From JANNVZ01 sp046155615 (lineage in GTDB: Bacteria; Bacteroidota; Bacteroidia; Flavobacteriales_D; Sanyastnellaceae), in contig JBJXFP010000080.1 in the NCBI GenBank assembly GCA_046155615.1, positions 1 through 20,885 of the forward strand: 20,885 nucleotides of DNA, in the 5' to 3' direction. The position numbers and the translations under genes were made by a program. Numbering within the stretch: the stretch's first letter is position 1; each line of letters opens with the position of its first letter. Positions 1 to 7,595 of this stretch are shown piece by piece. The notes under the pieces were generated by a model. That model ran no database searches. It was not told where the DNA came from and saw only the letters and a program-made list of their open reading frames with translations.

Positions 1-278
1 TACATGGCTACATCCATGTCATCATCCTCTTGGAACTTCCACCTGAACCAGTTGACATCAGCGCCAAGACTGTGTCTTTCATTGTATATCAGCTCTCCAC
101 CAATGTTCGCGGCACCAACATAAACATCCTCAACAATAACATACCCCAATATTTTTCCACGCAACGCAAATTCGAAATCACCGTTGTCCGAAGCATCGCT
201 GGCCTGCGAAAGCGTTCTTGTCGAACTAACTACGAGGCATGTTATTAATGAAAGTAATCTTCTATTAGGAAAACTCAT
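1..278 (-). CDS. Exported hypothetical protein, N-terminal 92 residues (runs off left edge)
   Basis: The minus strand is open from an ATG at 278 to the window edge, giving 92 codons with no stop. The protein begins MSFPNRRLLSLITCLVVSS and then TRTLSQA, a plausible signal peptide with cleavage before about residue 26. The mature part has alternating strands (FEFALRGKILGYVIVEDVYV, then GGELIYNERHSLGADVNWF), which resembles the first strands of small outer-membrane beta-barrel proteins; that is inference, and I do not recognise a family. The ATG directly follows the TAA of the CotH-type gene (279-281), with no spacer, so the two are almost certainly co-transcribed and perhaps translationally coupled. 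The 3' end lies outside the window. Confidence 0.7.
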   Translation of the reverse strand, partial: MSFPNRRLLSLITCLVVSSTRTLSQASDASDNGDFEFALRGKILGYVIVEDVYVGAANIGGELIYNERHSLGADVNWFRWKFQEDDDMDVAM

Positions 279-3200
279 TTAATCTTCTATCACTAGCCGC
301 GCGTGCATCTCTCTCTTACCATCCTGAACGCGCACTACAAATACTCCGCTTGCAAGATCGCTCAGGTCCAGGTTGATGCCGTTGCTGGATGCGGGAACCA
401 CCATGTCTTTTACCAATCGTCCAAACGAATCGTAGAGTTGAACTTGCGCATTGCTGCTCAATCCACCGGAAAACAGAATGCGAGTAGAACTACCGGCAGG
501 ATTTGGGAATAGCATCATACCTGCTGTGTTCAATTCTTCTTCGTCAATACGAATAGTCTCGCACCAAGAGTAATAGTCACCCGGTGAACCCTCAAGGCAT
601 CCGGCAAACCAATTGAGCGCGCTGTTAACATTAGCAGAACTGTCCAGCAACTCCAGGGTGTAGCCTCCACCCGCTGCTGTAGCAGGCCACGGCTGGTCAG
701 CTCCATAAACCATTGAGAAATAGAGTTTGTCCTCGGCATTGTAAAGCCTCATCATTTCGCCCTGATGATTGAACCCAAACTCAAATCCGCCCACCCGATT
801 GTCCACCTCCGGGTGCTGCTGATCAAACAACTGAGTGTTATTGCTTAGCACAATCATTTCCCCGCCTTGCAGAATTGTCTGATCGGGTATCACAAAGGAG
901 TTGTCCGTGTTGTCATCGCGGAAAATCCATCCTGACAAATCCATAGACTGATCACTTATGTTTCTCAGTTCAATCCAATCGCCAGCATCTGCATTGGTTG
1001 CTGACCAAAAATTGATTTCACTGAAGACGATTTGCTCAGTGCATGGCTGGTAAGCCTCGCCCGGTGAACCGAACATGCATCCCGCAAACCAATTCGCAGG
1101 ATCATCAATGGTTAACAATGGATTCGACAGCTCGAGTGTACGCCCTCCGCCATCAGCCACTTGTGGCCAGGGAAGGCTGTCCAGGTAATTCACGGCAAGA
1201 AATACGTCTTGATATTCATTGTACAGCTTAACAGCCCCGCCCGTGGGCGAAAGCGCAAAATAGAACGGGCCAATAAAATTATCTACCTCGGGATATTGTT
1301 GCTCAAACGCGTCCATATCGCGAACGATTACCAGGTATTCGTCCGGCATTAATACTGTTCCTTGTGGCAAATCAAAACGCGGTTGATTGGTTTCGCTGGT
1401 AACGCTCCAGCCTGTAAGGTTGATGGGCATCTCTCCATAGTTATGCAGTTCAAACCAATCCGATGAGTTTTGGGTTTCGTCTGAATTGTAGTTGATCTCA
1501 TTGATGGCAACAGTGGTTGGCTGTAGGCTTCCTGTGAAGTATGCAGTAAACTCATCAGAGATATCTACATTAATAACCAAAACAGAATCGCCTTCGGGCG
1601 TAAGAATGATGTTCTCAGAAAGCCAATGGTCGAATGAATAGCCCGGATTGGCAATAGCAGTCATAGTCACAGGGATTCCATTAAAATATATACCTGTCCA
1701 CGGCAGGTTTTCAGGAGTTATCGTGTTCAACTGAATGCGGCCCGCCCCGGCAGGTGACACATTGATGGTTACATCCACCTGGCCATCAAGGTCGAAATTG
1801 TCCACCACATGGTTTCGGACTTGCTCGCTGCGGCAGGCTAGTTCCGACTGAAAAATCAAATGATTGTCGTTGAAAGAGTTTAACCACCCGGGCACATTCC
1901 ACGGATCGCCCCAGCGCTGGTATTCGTTGGCCATTTCCACCACTGTCTGATTAAAGAAGCCATTTTCTATTTCCAACAATTTGGAAGTAGCATATGTAGT
2001 ATTCATCAGGTCCGCATAGCGGTTAATGAAGTAGTTTTTATACTGCTCATTTTGCAACCCCCTGTTCCACATGGCTATGAAGGGATTGCCTGTTCCCTGG
2101 CCCAACATATAGTCGATATGGTCTGAGTAACAGTCCGTCCACGAGTTGGGCTGTAGCGACAATTCCAGGTCTATTAAACAAAACCTCCAACGGTAGTCCG
2201 TAGCATCCGAGCGGTATATTTTTATGTTGTTGCCGGGCCAGTCCACGTTGCCCATCCAGGTTTCGCCAATGATGTAGTCGGTATAGTATTTTAGGTCGAA
2301 ATACTGATCAGTTAGTTCCCAATAGTTCTCATCCTGAGTGTCTATTTGCCAATAGGCATCGTAATCTTCCCAGTAGTGATCCACATCTCCCCTTACTGCC
2401 CGAAACACAAAACCATAAAAGGCACTTATTGACAGAATTTCCACGGTGCTTTCTGTTGCATTGTCTTCTATTTTGAATTTCTCTGTATTGAATTTTTCGC
2501 GCAATTCATATAGCCCAAAGTATTGTCCGTTTACATATACTGATATGGGTCTCCAGGCCGAGTAATAGTTGTTCGTTTCTCCAGCCATCATCTTCACTTG
2601 TGCAGCGTCTTTGTAGGGCAGCGTTAAATACTGATTGCTGCCATTACGCAGGTAAAAGTCGCTGTATACATCGCGGTCCGGCAGGTAGGGGATTATCTCG
2701 TACTCTATAGGATCTTCTCCCAGCACACCATCGGTCAGCTTAAGGCGAAACGAGCGCTGCGGCTGTGTTCGGCTACCGCCCCAGCCTCCGTCTTGTATCA
2801 TTCCGCATGACTGTGAGAACAAAAGTGGATGCGTAGGTATCGAGTCGAAGTATTCCATGTAAGCGGATTTCAACCAATCATTCAAGGGGTTGTCGAAATT
2901 GCCATTGGGACCGTAAAGGTTGTTATTATCAGTAACTACAGACAAGATGGGTGTTATATGATTTACGTTGAAGAAGTAAGTGGCAACCGCTGTTGTGCTG
3001 GGTATCTTATTAGGCTCAAAGGCGCGTGCGCGTAAAACAGTAGACTGGAACGCGCTGATGGTCTGACCTGTGTAGAGCGTGCTTTCCGTAGTAGGGTCGC
3101 TGCTGTCAAGGGTATAATACACCTGCGACTCAGGGCCATTGGGATTGGTGATGGTAACAGAAATAGGTGTGTTGTAAAATCCGGAGCTAAGTGAAAACAC

Positions 3201-4259
3201 CGGCTCATCTGCATACCCTTCAGCAGGCTCAGAGTTATTGTTGGTAGCAGTGGGTGTTGGAGACTGAAACATCGTATTTACTCCATTGCCATCGTTGTAT
3301 GAACCAATGCTGGTGTCCACACTCTGTAGCGAAAGCGTAATGCTGTCAACTTGCTCCTGATTAGGATCAAAGAGATAAACAGTTTCTCCCGAGCCCGATA
3401 TTCCAAAATTGCTGTGGTAGTTATATCCTGACTGGTTGATGTACTCATTGGTCAACTCATCGTTGGCCGTCAGGTTCATGTGCACTTCTATGTAGTCATA
3501 GGTGATGGCATCGGTATACACTACTTCAAATCCCAGCGACTCTATCATGCCTTCTGTTAATCCTGCTGCTGTCAATTCTTCCGCACGAATCAGCATTTGA
3601 TGGCGGGCTCCCCAATACCAGTTGCCATAAGGTGCCGGATAACATGTATTGCAATTTTCAAGCGTTCCGTCTCCTATGGTAATCCCGTTCAGCTGCATGT
3701 TGGGCCGCCAAAAGGATGTTTCACCAGTACCCGTTTCGCAGGCCCATGTGCCGCCATCAGCATACGAAAAAGTGGTGGAGGCAAATGGTGTTTCCGTTTG
3801 AGTAAATACTGAGTTGGTGATGTAGCCCAGTGAGCTGTATGAACAGGTGTTCACTATAACGTTAGAACTGCCGTCCCAATAGAAAGGCTCGGAAAAATCA
3901 TGTGTATTCCAGCCTGTGGTGGGCACAAAAGTGCCTGTGTTGGTAACAAGTGTAGCAGGCGGGAAAGAATAGCGGTCTTTGCCACTGCAGTAAACAAAGA
4001 AGAATTCGCCCGGTTGCAGAATTACAGCAGGCAGAAGCCATTTGTCGGGGACTGCGGGGTCATCCGTAAGGGCATGGTTCACCAGGTTTACTGCCTCAGT
4101 GCCTGCGTTGTAAAGCTCCAGCCAATCTTCGTATTCACCATCCTCGTCCGCAATGGTCGAATAGTTTTTGTTGCTGGCTTCGTTGATGACGATTTGTGCA
4201 TGTGTTGCAACAGAAACCGTCAGCATAAGCGCTGAGAATAGAAGATGCTTGTTGATCAT
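279..4259 (-). CDS. T9SS-exported CotH kinase family protein with three lamin-tail domains
   Basis: This is a 1326-residue secreted surface protein. I chose the ATG at 4259 rather than the in-frame ATG at 4322. It gives a clean signal peptide (MINKHLLFSALMLTVSVATHA, cut before Gln22), and a promoter -7 box lies inside the first codons of the longer form. Domains in order (rough residues): lamin-tail domain 24-150 (INEAS, DWLELYN); chitobiase C-terminal-like domain 352-431 (YYTLDSSDPTTES); CotH kinase-like domain 435-830, with YELREKF near 584, the GNVDWPGNN segment near 670 and LIDLELSL near 695 as candidate catalytic and metal-binding positions; an InlB-B-like repeat 829-908 (GYSFDHW); lamin-tail domains 917-1065 and 1077-1225; and a T9SS type A sorting domain 1248-1326 (LFPNPAGSSTRILF, ASGVFVVRV). 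Known CotH proteins phosphorylate protein in spore coats; the substrate of surface CotH proteins in Bacteroidota is unknown. The product is probably exported and anchored on the surface. Confidence 0.9.
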   Translation of the reverse strand: MINKHLLFSALMLTVSVATHAQIVINEASNKNYSTIADEDGEYEDWLELYNAGTEAVNLVNHALTDDPAVPDKWLLPAVILQPGEFFFVYCSGKDRYSFPPATLVTNTGTFVPTTGWNTHDFSEPFYWDGSSNVIVNTCSYSSLGYITNSVFTQTETPFASTTFSYADGGTWACETGTGETSFWRPNMQLNGITIGDGTLENCNTCYPAPYGNWYWGARHQMLIRAEELTAAGLTEGMIESLGFEVVYTDAITYDYIEVHMNLTANDELTNEYINQSGYNYHSNFGISGSGETVYLFDPNQEQVDSITLSLQSVDTSIGSYNDGNGVNTMFQSPTPTATNNNSEPAEGYADEPVFSLSSGFYNTPISVTITNPNGPESQVYYTLDSSDPTTESTLYTGQTISAFQSTVLRARAFEPNKIPSTTAVATYFFNVNHITPILSVVTDNNNLYGPNGNFDNPLNDWLKSAYMEYFDSIPTHPLLFSQSCGMIQDGGWGGSRTQPQRSFRLKLTDGVLGEDPIEYEIIPYLPDRDVYSDFYLRNGSNQYLTLPYKDAAQVKMMAGETNNYYSAWRPISVYVNGQYFGLYELREKFNTEKFKIEDNATESTVEILSISAFYGFVFRAVRGDVDHYWEDYDAYWQIDTQDENYWELTDQYFDLKYYTDYIIGETWMGNVDWPGNNIKIYRSDATDYRWRFCLIDLELSLQPNSWTDCYSDHIDYMLGQGTGNPFIAMWNRGLQNEQYKNYFINRYADLMNTTYATSKLLEIENGFFNQTVVEMANEYQRWGDPWNVPGWLNSFNDNHLIFQSELACRSEQVRNHVVDNFDLDGQVDVTINVSPAGAGRIQLNTITPENLPWTGIYFNGIPVTMTAIANPGYSFDHWLSENIILTPEGDSVLVINVDISDEFTAYFTGSLQPTTVAINEINYNSDETQNSSDWFELHNYGEMPINLTGWSVTSETNQPRFDLPQGTVLMPDEYLVIVRDMDAFEQQYPEVDNFIGPFYFALSPTGGAVKLYNEYQDVFLAVNYLDSLPWPQVADGGGRTLELSNPLLTIDDPANWFAGCMFGSPGEAYQPCTEQIVFSEINFWSATNADAGDWIELRNISDQSMDLSGWIFRDDNTDNSFVIPDQTILQGGEMIVLSNNTQLFDQQHPEVDNRVGGFEFGFNHQGEMMRLYNAEDKLYFSMVYGADQPWPATAAGGGYTLELLDSSANVNSALNWFAGCLEGSPGDYYSWCETIRIDEEELNTAGMMLFPNPAGSSTRILFSGGLSSNAQVQLYDSFGRLVKDMVVPASSNGINLDLSDLASGVFVVRVQDGKREMHARLVIED

Positions 4260-4306
4260 AAAGGACAATAATTTGAAGCGAAAGGGGAAAACGAATGCTT
4301 GTATTG

Positions 4307-4335
4307 CAAACATACTGACCACTGCTGTTCAACAA
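4307..4335 (-). promoter_or_regulatory. Bacteroidota-type promoter for the CotH-type gene
   Basis: Read on the minus strand, TATGTTTG (4314-4307) matches the Bacteroidota -7 consensus TAnnTTTG exactly. A TTG at 4335-4333 lies 18 bases upstream, and an alternative TTTTG at 4342-4338 lies 23 bases upstream; both fit the known spacing. Transcription would start around 4300, leaving about 40 bases of leader before the ATG at 4259. This rules against the longer in-frame start at 4322. Confidence 0.55.
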
Positions 4336-4369
4336 GACAAAAGATCTACGCAATTACTTTTTTATCTCT

Positions 4370-4440
4370 AACCATAGAGAACACATAGTTCACATAGTGT
4401 TTACTCCATGCTCTATGTGAACTATGTGTTCTCTATGGTT
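4370..4440. repeat. Perfect 28-bp inverted repeat with a 15-nt loop
   Basis: The left arm 4370-4397 (begins AACCATAGAGAACACATAG) and right arm 4413-4440 (ends CTATGTGTTCTCTATGGTT) are exact reverse complements, separated by 4398-4412. Each arm also holds an internal direct repeat, CACATAG-TT-CACATAG. It sits between two genes that both read leftward, after the stop of the DUF2459 gene and just before the CotH promoter. The flank on the minus strand is A-rich rather than a T-run, so it is not a classical intrinsic terminator. It could still stop transcription, or be a dispersed palindromic or MITE-like element. Confidence 0.8.
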
Positions 4441-4566
4441 TTCAAGCAAAGCAAAATATGATCCGTAGCCTTATTGCATAAGGGGCTGCGAGTTAATTGA
4501 TCCGTTAGCACTGAAATAAATGGAGAGTCGCCTCTTTGGCAATCATGCGGAAGAGCTGAGCGCCTA
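4441..4566. other. Intergenic spacer, nothing recognised
   Basis: These 126 bases lie between the inverted repeat and the stop codon of the DUF2459 gene. I see no ORF, no clear hairpin with a T-tract and no promoter element. Confidence 0.5.
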
Positions 4567-5241
4567 TCACTCATACTTCAGAAAAATGCCCGTGTCAAAA
4601 GCTGTCCACACACAACACTTCTGCCCGCAGGCTTTCAGGCCGCTGTTAGCCCAGGTATTGCAAGTCTGAAACAGGCTGTACTTGCCGTTTGCTTCATAGA
4701 ATGCATCCGTTTTGCCGTAGTTAGCATTGGTCTTTATGTGCATGAAGTGCCCCTCGCTGTCTTTCTGAAAGGTATCCGTGCAATAGTTCACCAGCCGGGC
4801 GTATTGTTCCCTGCTCACCATTATTTTCTTGCACGTTGCACTCTCCGTCATGTGTGTATAATAGGTGGCATGTATAGCGCTTGACCCCAGGCCAAATGCG
4901 GCCTCAAAAGCAGTGGAAGCCTTTAGGTCGGCCCAGGTAGGTGTTTCCAGGTAAAAGCCCTTGTCGCCCCAGCCAAGGGCTAAGTATCGGTACGTAGTGT
5001 CTGCCTGCAGGGTGTTGGCATATTTTACCTCAGCACACCAGTCAGCTTCTTCGCATTGGGTGGGCAATACAATGTCGGTGTGCACGCCATTGGTCATGAT
5101 GTAAATGGCTATTTCCTCCTTTGAGTCGGCCTCCCTGTCCACCGCAATGCGCGAAAGGCAAAACGCTGAAGCCACATACAGCAACAGCAGCCCTATGAAA
5201 CCCAACAGAATTTTCCCTGTGATTTTTAATGCTTTTTTCAT
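4567..5241 (-). CDS. DUF2459 / TIGR02117 family membrane-anchored protein
   Basis: A 224-residue protein. The ATG at 5241 gives a short basic N-terminus and one transmembrane helix (about residues 8-28), so the body should lie outside the cytoplasmic membrane. The longer reading to 5301 begins at a TTG and would translate a GC-rich repeat and the promoter, so I reject it. Family-typical segments are NGVHTDIVLP (51-60), LGWGDKGFYLETPTWADLK (89-107), an HATYYT segment (124-129) and QTCNTWANSGLKACG (192-206), ending WTAFDTGIF. The pattern of a conserved His (54), a Cys (194) and the HATYYT His resembles papain-like hydrolases, but the family (first noted near urease genes) has no proven activity that I can cite. 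It is monocistronic and stands alone. Confidence 0.85.
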   Translation of the reverse strand: MKKALKITGKILLGFIGLLLLYVASAFCLSRIAVDREADSKEEIAIYIMTNGVHTDIVLPTQCEEADWCAEVKYANTLQADTTYRYLALGWGDKGFYLETPTWADLKASTAFEAAFGLGSSAIHATYYTHMTESATCKKIMVSREQYARLVNYCTDTFQKDSEGHFMHIKTNANYGKTDAFYEANGKYSLFQTCNTWANSGLKACGQKCCVWTAFDTGIFLKYE

Positions 5242-5255
5242 TGGTTCCGGATTGT

Positions 5256-5278
5256 CCCCATGGAGCGGGCTTGCAGCC
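5256..5278 (-). repeat. Dispersed GC-rich repeat copy
   Basis: These 23 bases are the exact reverse complement of 6211-6233. They contain most of the CGGGCTGCAAGCCCG hairpin unit, but the outer arm is broken (AGCCAT). The copy lies in the leader of the DUF2459 gene, just before its start codon at 5241. Confidence 0.75.
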
Positions 5279-5298
5279 ATAGCTGTTAGAAACCTTGA

Positions 5299-5306
5299 CA
5301 AAGCTA
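5299..5306 (-). promoter_or_regulatory. Possible -7 element for the DUF2459 gene
   Basis: The minus strand reads TAGCTTTG, an exact TAnnTTTG match, about 58 bases before the ATG at 5241. No TTG lies 17-23 bases further upstream; that flank borders insertion-sequence debris. The element therefore stands on its -7 box alone. Confidence 0.35.
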
Positions 5307-5364
5307 TGTGAGCAAAAGGTTTCAGAGGTGTTTAGAGGCGATTTTTCTGGAAATATCTTGCGAT

Positions 5365-5472
5365 ATGACTGTCTCAAAACTGTTGTCTTTGATTCCGTTT
5401 GGACTTATTGATTTTTTAGAAGTTGAAACGGATGTGAACCATCAGATAAAGAAACTCGATGGCTCGGTATTC
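5365..5472 (+). pseudogene. IS4-family transposase N-terminal remnant
   Basis: An ATG at 5365 opens about 36 codons whose product (MTVSKLLSLIPFGLIDFLE, then VETDVNHQIKKLDGSVF) looks like the N-terminus of IS4-type transposases in Bacteroidota, which typically begin with a 'LSLIP..LID.L..ET.V..QVKKL.G..F' pattern. After residue 36 the similarity stops. The frame stays open to a TGA at 5605-5607, but the DDE catalytic core is absent and the remaining 45 residues are not recognised. It is probably a truncated left end of an inserted element. Recognition is by pattern memory only. Confidence 0.55.
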
Positions 5473-5611
5473 CTGATGCCCGACTCTTATTATGACAACG
5501 TAGGTTATCGACTACACAGTGTACAGAAGGGAGCAAATGGAGCAAAGTCAGAACTTAAAAACATATTGAATGGAGTTGAACCATCACCCTTCCAATTTAA
5601 GAAATGATACA

Positions 5612-6097
5612 ATGAACAAACAAATGAAAACAATCTCAATCATTTTAGCAGTAATGCTTAACGGCTGCCTAACCAAAGTGCATAATGGCGATGTTTACAA
5701 ACGACCTGATCCGGATGCTTTTCAATTCTGCAATCAAACACTTAGTAAGAAATTCATTGAAGGAAATTGTACCAAACTATATAATACGGCCCAACAAGAT
5801 AGTAGGTTTTGTACTGAATGCCCAAACACAAGTTTTAGACTAAATAAAGACAGCCTGATATATAGCATAAGACTTGACAGTCTTTCAAAGCACCAGTTTG
5901 AAGATTATATGAATAAGTTTGCTTCTGAGTATGGCAAGCCATCAGTAACTCAGCATTTTGATGGTGAATCTTACGGCTGGTCATTCCTGAAGGATGATTT
6001 GGACATCATGCTTATTAAAAGCAAAAATGAAATGAAGTCCCGTGATTTTCATTATCAACTAGGCCTACACAAATTTGGGTTGTTTAAATTGCCCTAA
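5612..6097 (+). CDS. Hypothetical lipoprotein
   Basis: A 161-residue protein from the ATG at 5612 (a second ATG at 5624 is also possible). The start MNKQMKTISIILAVMLNGCLTK is a lipoprotein signal peptide, with Cys19 as the lipidation site (lipobox MLNGC). The mature part is polar and has three further cysteines: Cys40 (FQFCNQ) and Cys69 and Cys72 in FCTECPN. It ends in a basic, hydrophobic tail (HKFGLFKLP). I do not recognise a family. It begins 4 bases after the stop of the open frame that trails the IS4 remnant, and it lies in a patch of insertion-sequence debris, so it may be a passenger gene. Confidence 0.65.
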   Translation: MNKQMKTISIILAVMLNGCLTKVHNGDVYKRPDPDAFQFCNQTLSKKFIEGNCTKLYNTAQQDSRFCTECPNTSFRLNKDSLIYSIRLDSLSKHQFEDYMNKFASEYGKPSVTQHFDGESYGWSFLKDDLDIMLIKSKNEMKSRDFHYQLGLHKFGLFKLP

Positions 6098-6179
6098 TGG
6101 ATAGTGTTCCTATTTGAGGGGGTAACTATGGTAAACCAAGACCCCTCGCAGTTGGATGGCCGTATGCGATTGGGAATAG

Positions 6180-6233
6180 CGGGCTACAAGCCCGTGCAAG
6201 TACCGGAACGGGCTGCAAGCCCGCTCCATGGGG
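6180..6233 (+). repeat. Tandem mini-hairpins CGGGCTRCAAGCCCG
   Basis: Two copies of a 15-base hairpin unit, a 6-bp CGGGCT/AGCCCG stem with a 3-base loop, lie at 6180-6194 (loop ACA) and 6209-6223 (loop GCA). The second copy and its 3' flank (6211-6233) recur inverted at 5256-5278. The block occupies the gap between the lipoprotein and the DUF2283 gene. It is distinctly GC-richer than its surroundings and resembles a dispersed REP-like element. The short open frame through it (6104-6292) is not a gene. Confidence 0.75.
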
Positions 6234-6300
6234 GTGAAACTAGAAAAATAATAACTAGCATAAGACCTACAAAAGGATTTAAACTCCCATAATATTTGAA

Positions 6301-6531
6301 ATGATGAAATTTGAATATGACAAAGATGTTGACGGGCTATATATTTGGTTTGTCGAGAGTATTGAAGATGAAAATGATAGTTATGAAAGTGAAGTATGGC
6401 CTGTGGAATTGAATAATGAAATAGGAATACTCTTTGACAGGCGTGGAAGATTATTTGGGATTGAGGTTATGCCAGCTTCAAAGTATTTTGAACAAAGGAA
6501 GCTCGATGAATTTTCTGAAGCAAGCTATTAG
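6301..6531 (+). CDS. DUF2283 domain-containing protein
   Basis: A 76-residue protein spanning one DUF2283 domain: FEYDKDVDGLYIWF (4-17) is the first strand pair, and EIGILFDRRGRLFGIEVMPAS (40-60) is the hallmark second half, where families show 'v.lD.dGrlvGIEil.AS'. The start is MMKF at 6301 or the next ATG at 6304. DUF2283 genes are often found beside DUF4258 genes as a suspected toxin-antitoxin pair; no DUF4258 partner is visible here, so this copy looks orphaned. It is followed by an intrinsic terminator at 6627-6656. Confidence 0.85.
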   Translation: MMKFEYDKDVDGLYIWFVESIEDENDSYESEVWPVELNNEIGILFDRRGRLFGIEVMPASKYFEQRKLDEFSEASY

Positions 6532-6543
6532 GGGTAGTGGGTA

Positions 6544-6562
6544 GTGTTCCAATATGTCACTT
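6544..6562 (+). repeat. IS1-end-like 19-mer, outer copy
   Basis: GTGTTCCAATATGTCACTT here matches GTGTTACAATATGTCGCTT at 6699-6717 at 17 of 19 positions. With its upstream bases (GGGTAGTGTTCCAA) it resembles the ends of IS1 elements, which begin GGTnnTGnnnCCAAC. It may be a solo end left by an earlier insertion. Confidence 0.45.
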
Positions 6563-6626
6563 CGCATTTTCAAAGCACATAATGCATTGAAAATCAAACA
6601 TACCATCCAAGTATGAATGAAATTTT

Positions 6627-6656
6627 GAAACGGCCTTCGGGTCGTTTCTTCGTTTT
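6627..6656 (+). terminator. Rho-independent terminator after the DUF2283 gene
   Basis: A 9-bp stem, GAAACGGCC / GGTCGTTTC with one G-T pair, is closed by a TTCG tetraloop (6636-6639) and followed by TTCGTTTTT. It faces the plus strand and lies 96 bases after the DUF2283 stop codon. Confidence 0.7.
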
Positions 6657-6698
6657 TGGGTGGTTCTATGGGTCTCTATAGCACTAAGCTCGTTCTTC

Positions 6699-6717
6699 GT
6701 GTTACAATATGTCGCTT
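6699..6717 (+). repeat. Likely left end of the decayed IS1 element
   Basis: This second copy of the 19-mer directly abuts the ATG at 6718 of the IS1 transposase remnant. That is where the left terminal repeat of a compact IS1-type element would be. No convincing right-hand partner was found after 7440. Confidence 0.4.
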
Positions 6718-7464
6718 ATGAATATGGAATGCAGATACTGCAAGGGTTCTTGCATAAAGCGGGGCATCAGAGCCAATGGCTAGCCACTTGCTGCAAACAA
6801 TGCAGCAAATACCAACAAGCTACCTACACCCAAAATGCCCGCAAGCCAGATTGCACCGGCATGGTAGTAAAACTATTGGCTTGTCCCTGCTAACCAGCAG
6901 GGAGTCAATAGCTGCGGCATCAGGGGAATCGCACGTGTGCTGGATATTTCGCCAACCACCGTTCTGAAAAGAATAATCGAAGCCGCTCAATCGCTCCCAA
7001 AGCCTGCTCCCATAGCTATGGGCAAGTCATACGAAATAGATGAACTGCGCACTGCTTTCGGCAGCAAGCGCAATCCTGTCTGGATATGCCTTGCAATGCA
7101 GGTAGAAACGAGAAGCATCGTGGCCATGTCTGTTGGTTCGCGCTCCAAAAGAAACCTCTCTATAGTAGTTAGAACCGTGCTTAACTCTGAACCAACAAGA
7201 GTGATGACCGATGGCCTGGAAATTTACAAGAGCCTTATACCCGCTGTCCTTCATATAGTGAAAGGCCATTGTTGTAATCATATCGAGCGCCTGCCACTAT
7301 GTGGGTTCAATCTGTCACTCAGGACTTCGCTCAAAAGACTTTCTCGCAGAACCATTTGCTATAGCAGGTCGCGACTCATGTTGTTGTATTGCGTAAGATT
7401 GGCTTGCTCCTTCTTGCTATACCCCAATCGCTTTAGAGACTCTGGAAGAGTCAAATGTTGGTAG
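6718..7464 (+). pseudogene. IS1-family transposase, frameshifted
   Basis: Three reading-frame segments join into one IS1-type transposase. The first (6718-6780) encodes a zinc-finger start, MNMECRYCKGSCIKRGIRANG, and meets a TAG. The next, in another frame (about 6775-6891), gives LATCCKQCSKYQQATYTQNA and ends in TAA. The third returns to the first frame (from about 6900) with GIRGIARVLDISPTTVLKRI, a helix-turn-helix. The DDE core follows: YEIDELRTAFG (first Asp), VMTDGLEIYKSLIP (second Asp) and NHIER (Glu). After HIER a six-residue insertion interrupts the usual N-L-x-LRTHLKRL motif before LSLRTSLKRLSRRTICYS. With two frame breaks and an altered tail it cannot make active transposase. Confidence 0.85.
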
Positions 7465-7595
7465 TAAGAACAATGCATAAAACCCAATGCAAATGATTCC
7501 TTCCGCAATCCATTTCACATCTTGTCTTCGTTATACTAAAAAAAATCAACTCTGCCTACACCTCAAGTTCTTTCTTTGCTGCTCACGCTACACCC
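7465..7595 (+). other. Spacer before the radical SAM gene, nothing recognised
   Basis: These 131 bases follow the IS1 remnant. No in-frame ATG for the radical SAM gene occurs here, although the frame is open through its right part. I see no TAnnTTTG element and no clear terminal repeat. Confidence 0.5.

Noticed and set aside
6104..6292. 62-codon plus-strand frame through the hairpin block
   Set aside because: It is read through the GC-rich repeats, and its residues echo the spurious N-terminal extension of the DUF2459 gene, so it is repeat translation rather than a gene.
6718..6960. Programmed frameshifting in the IS1 transposase
   Set aside because: Some IS1 elements shift frame once, but here there are two breaks with stop codons and no slippery A-run at the junctions, plus an insertion after the catalytic HIER motif, so decay is the simpler reading.
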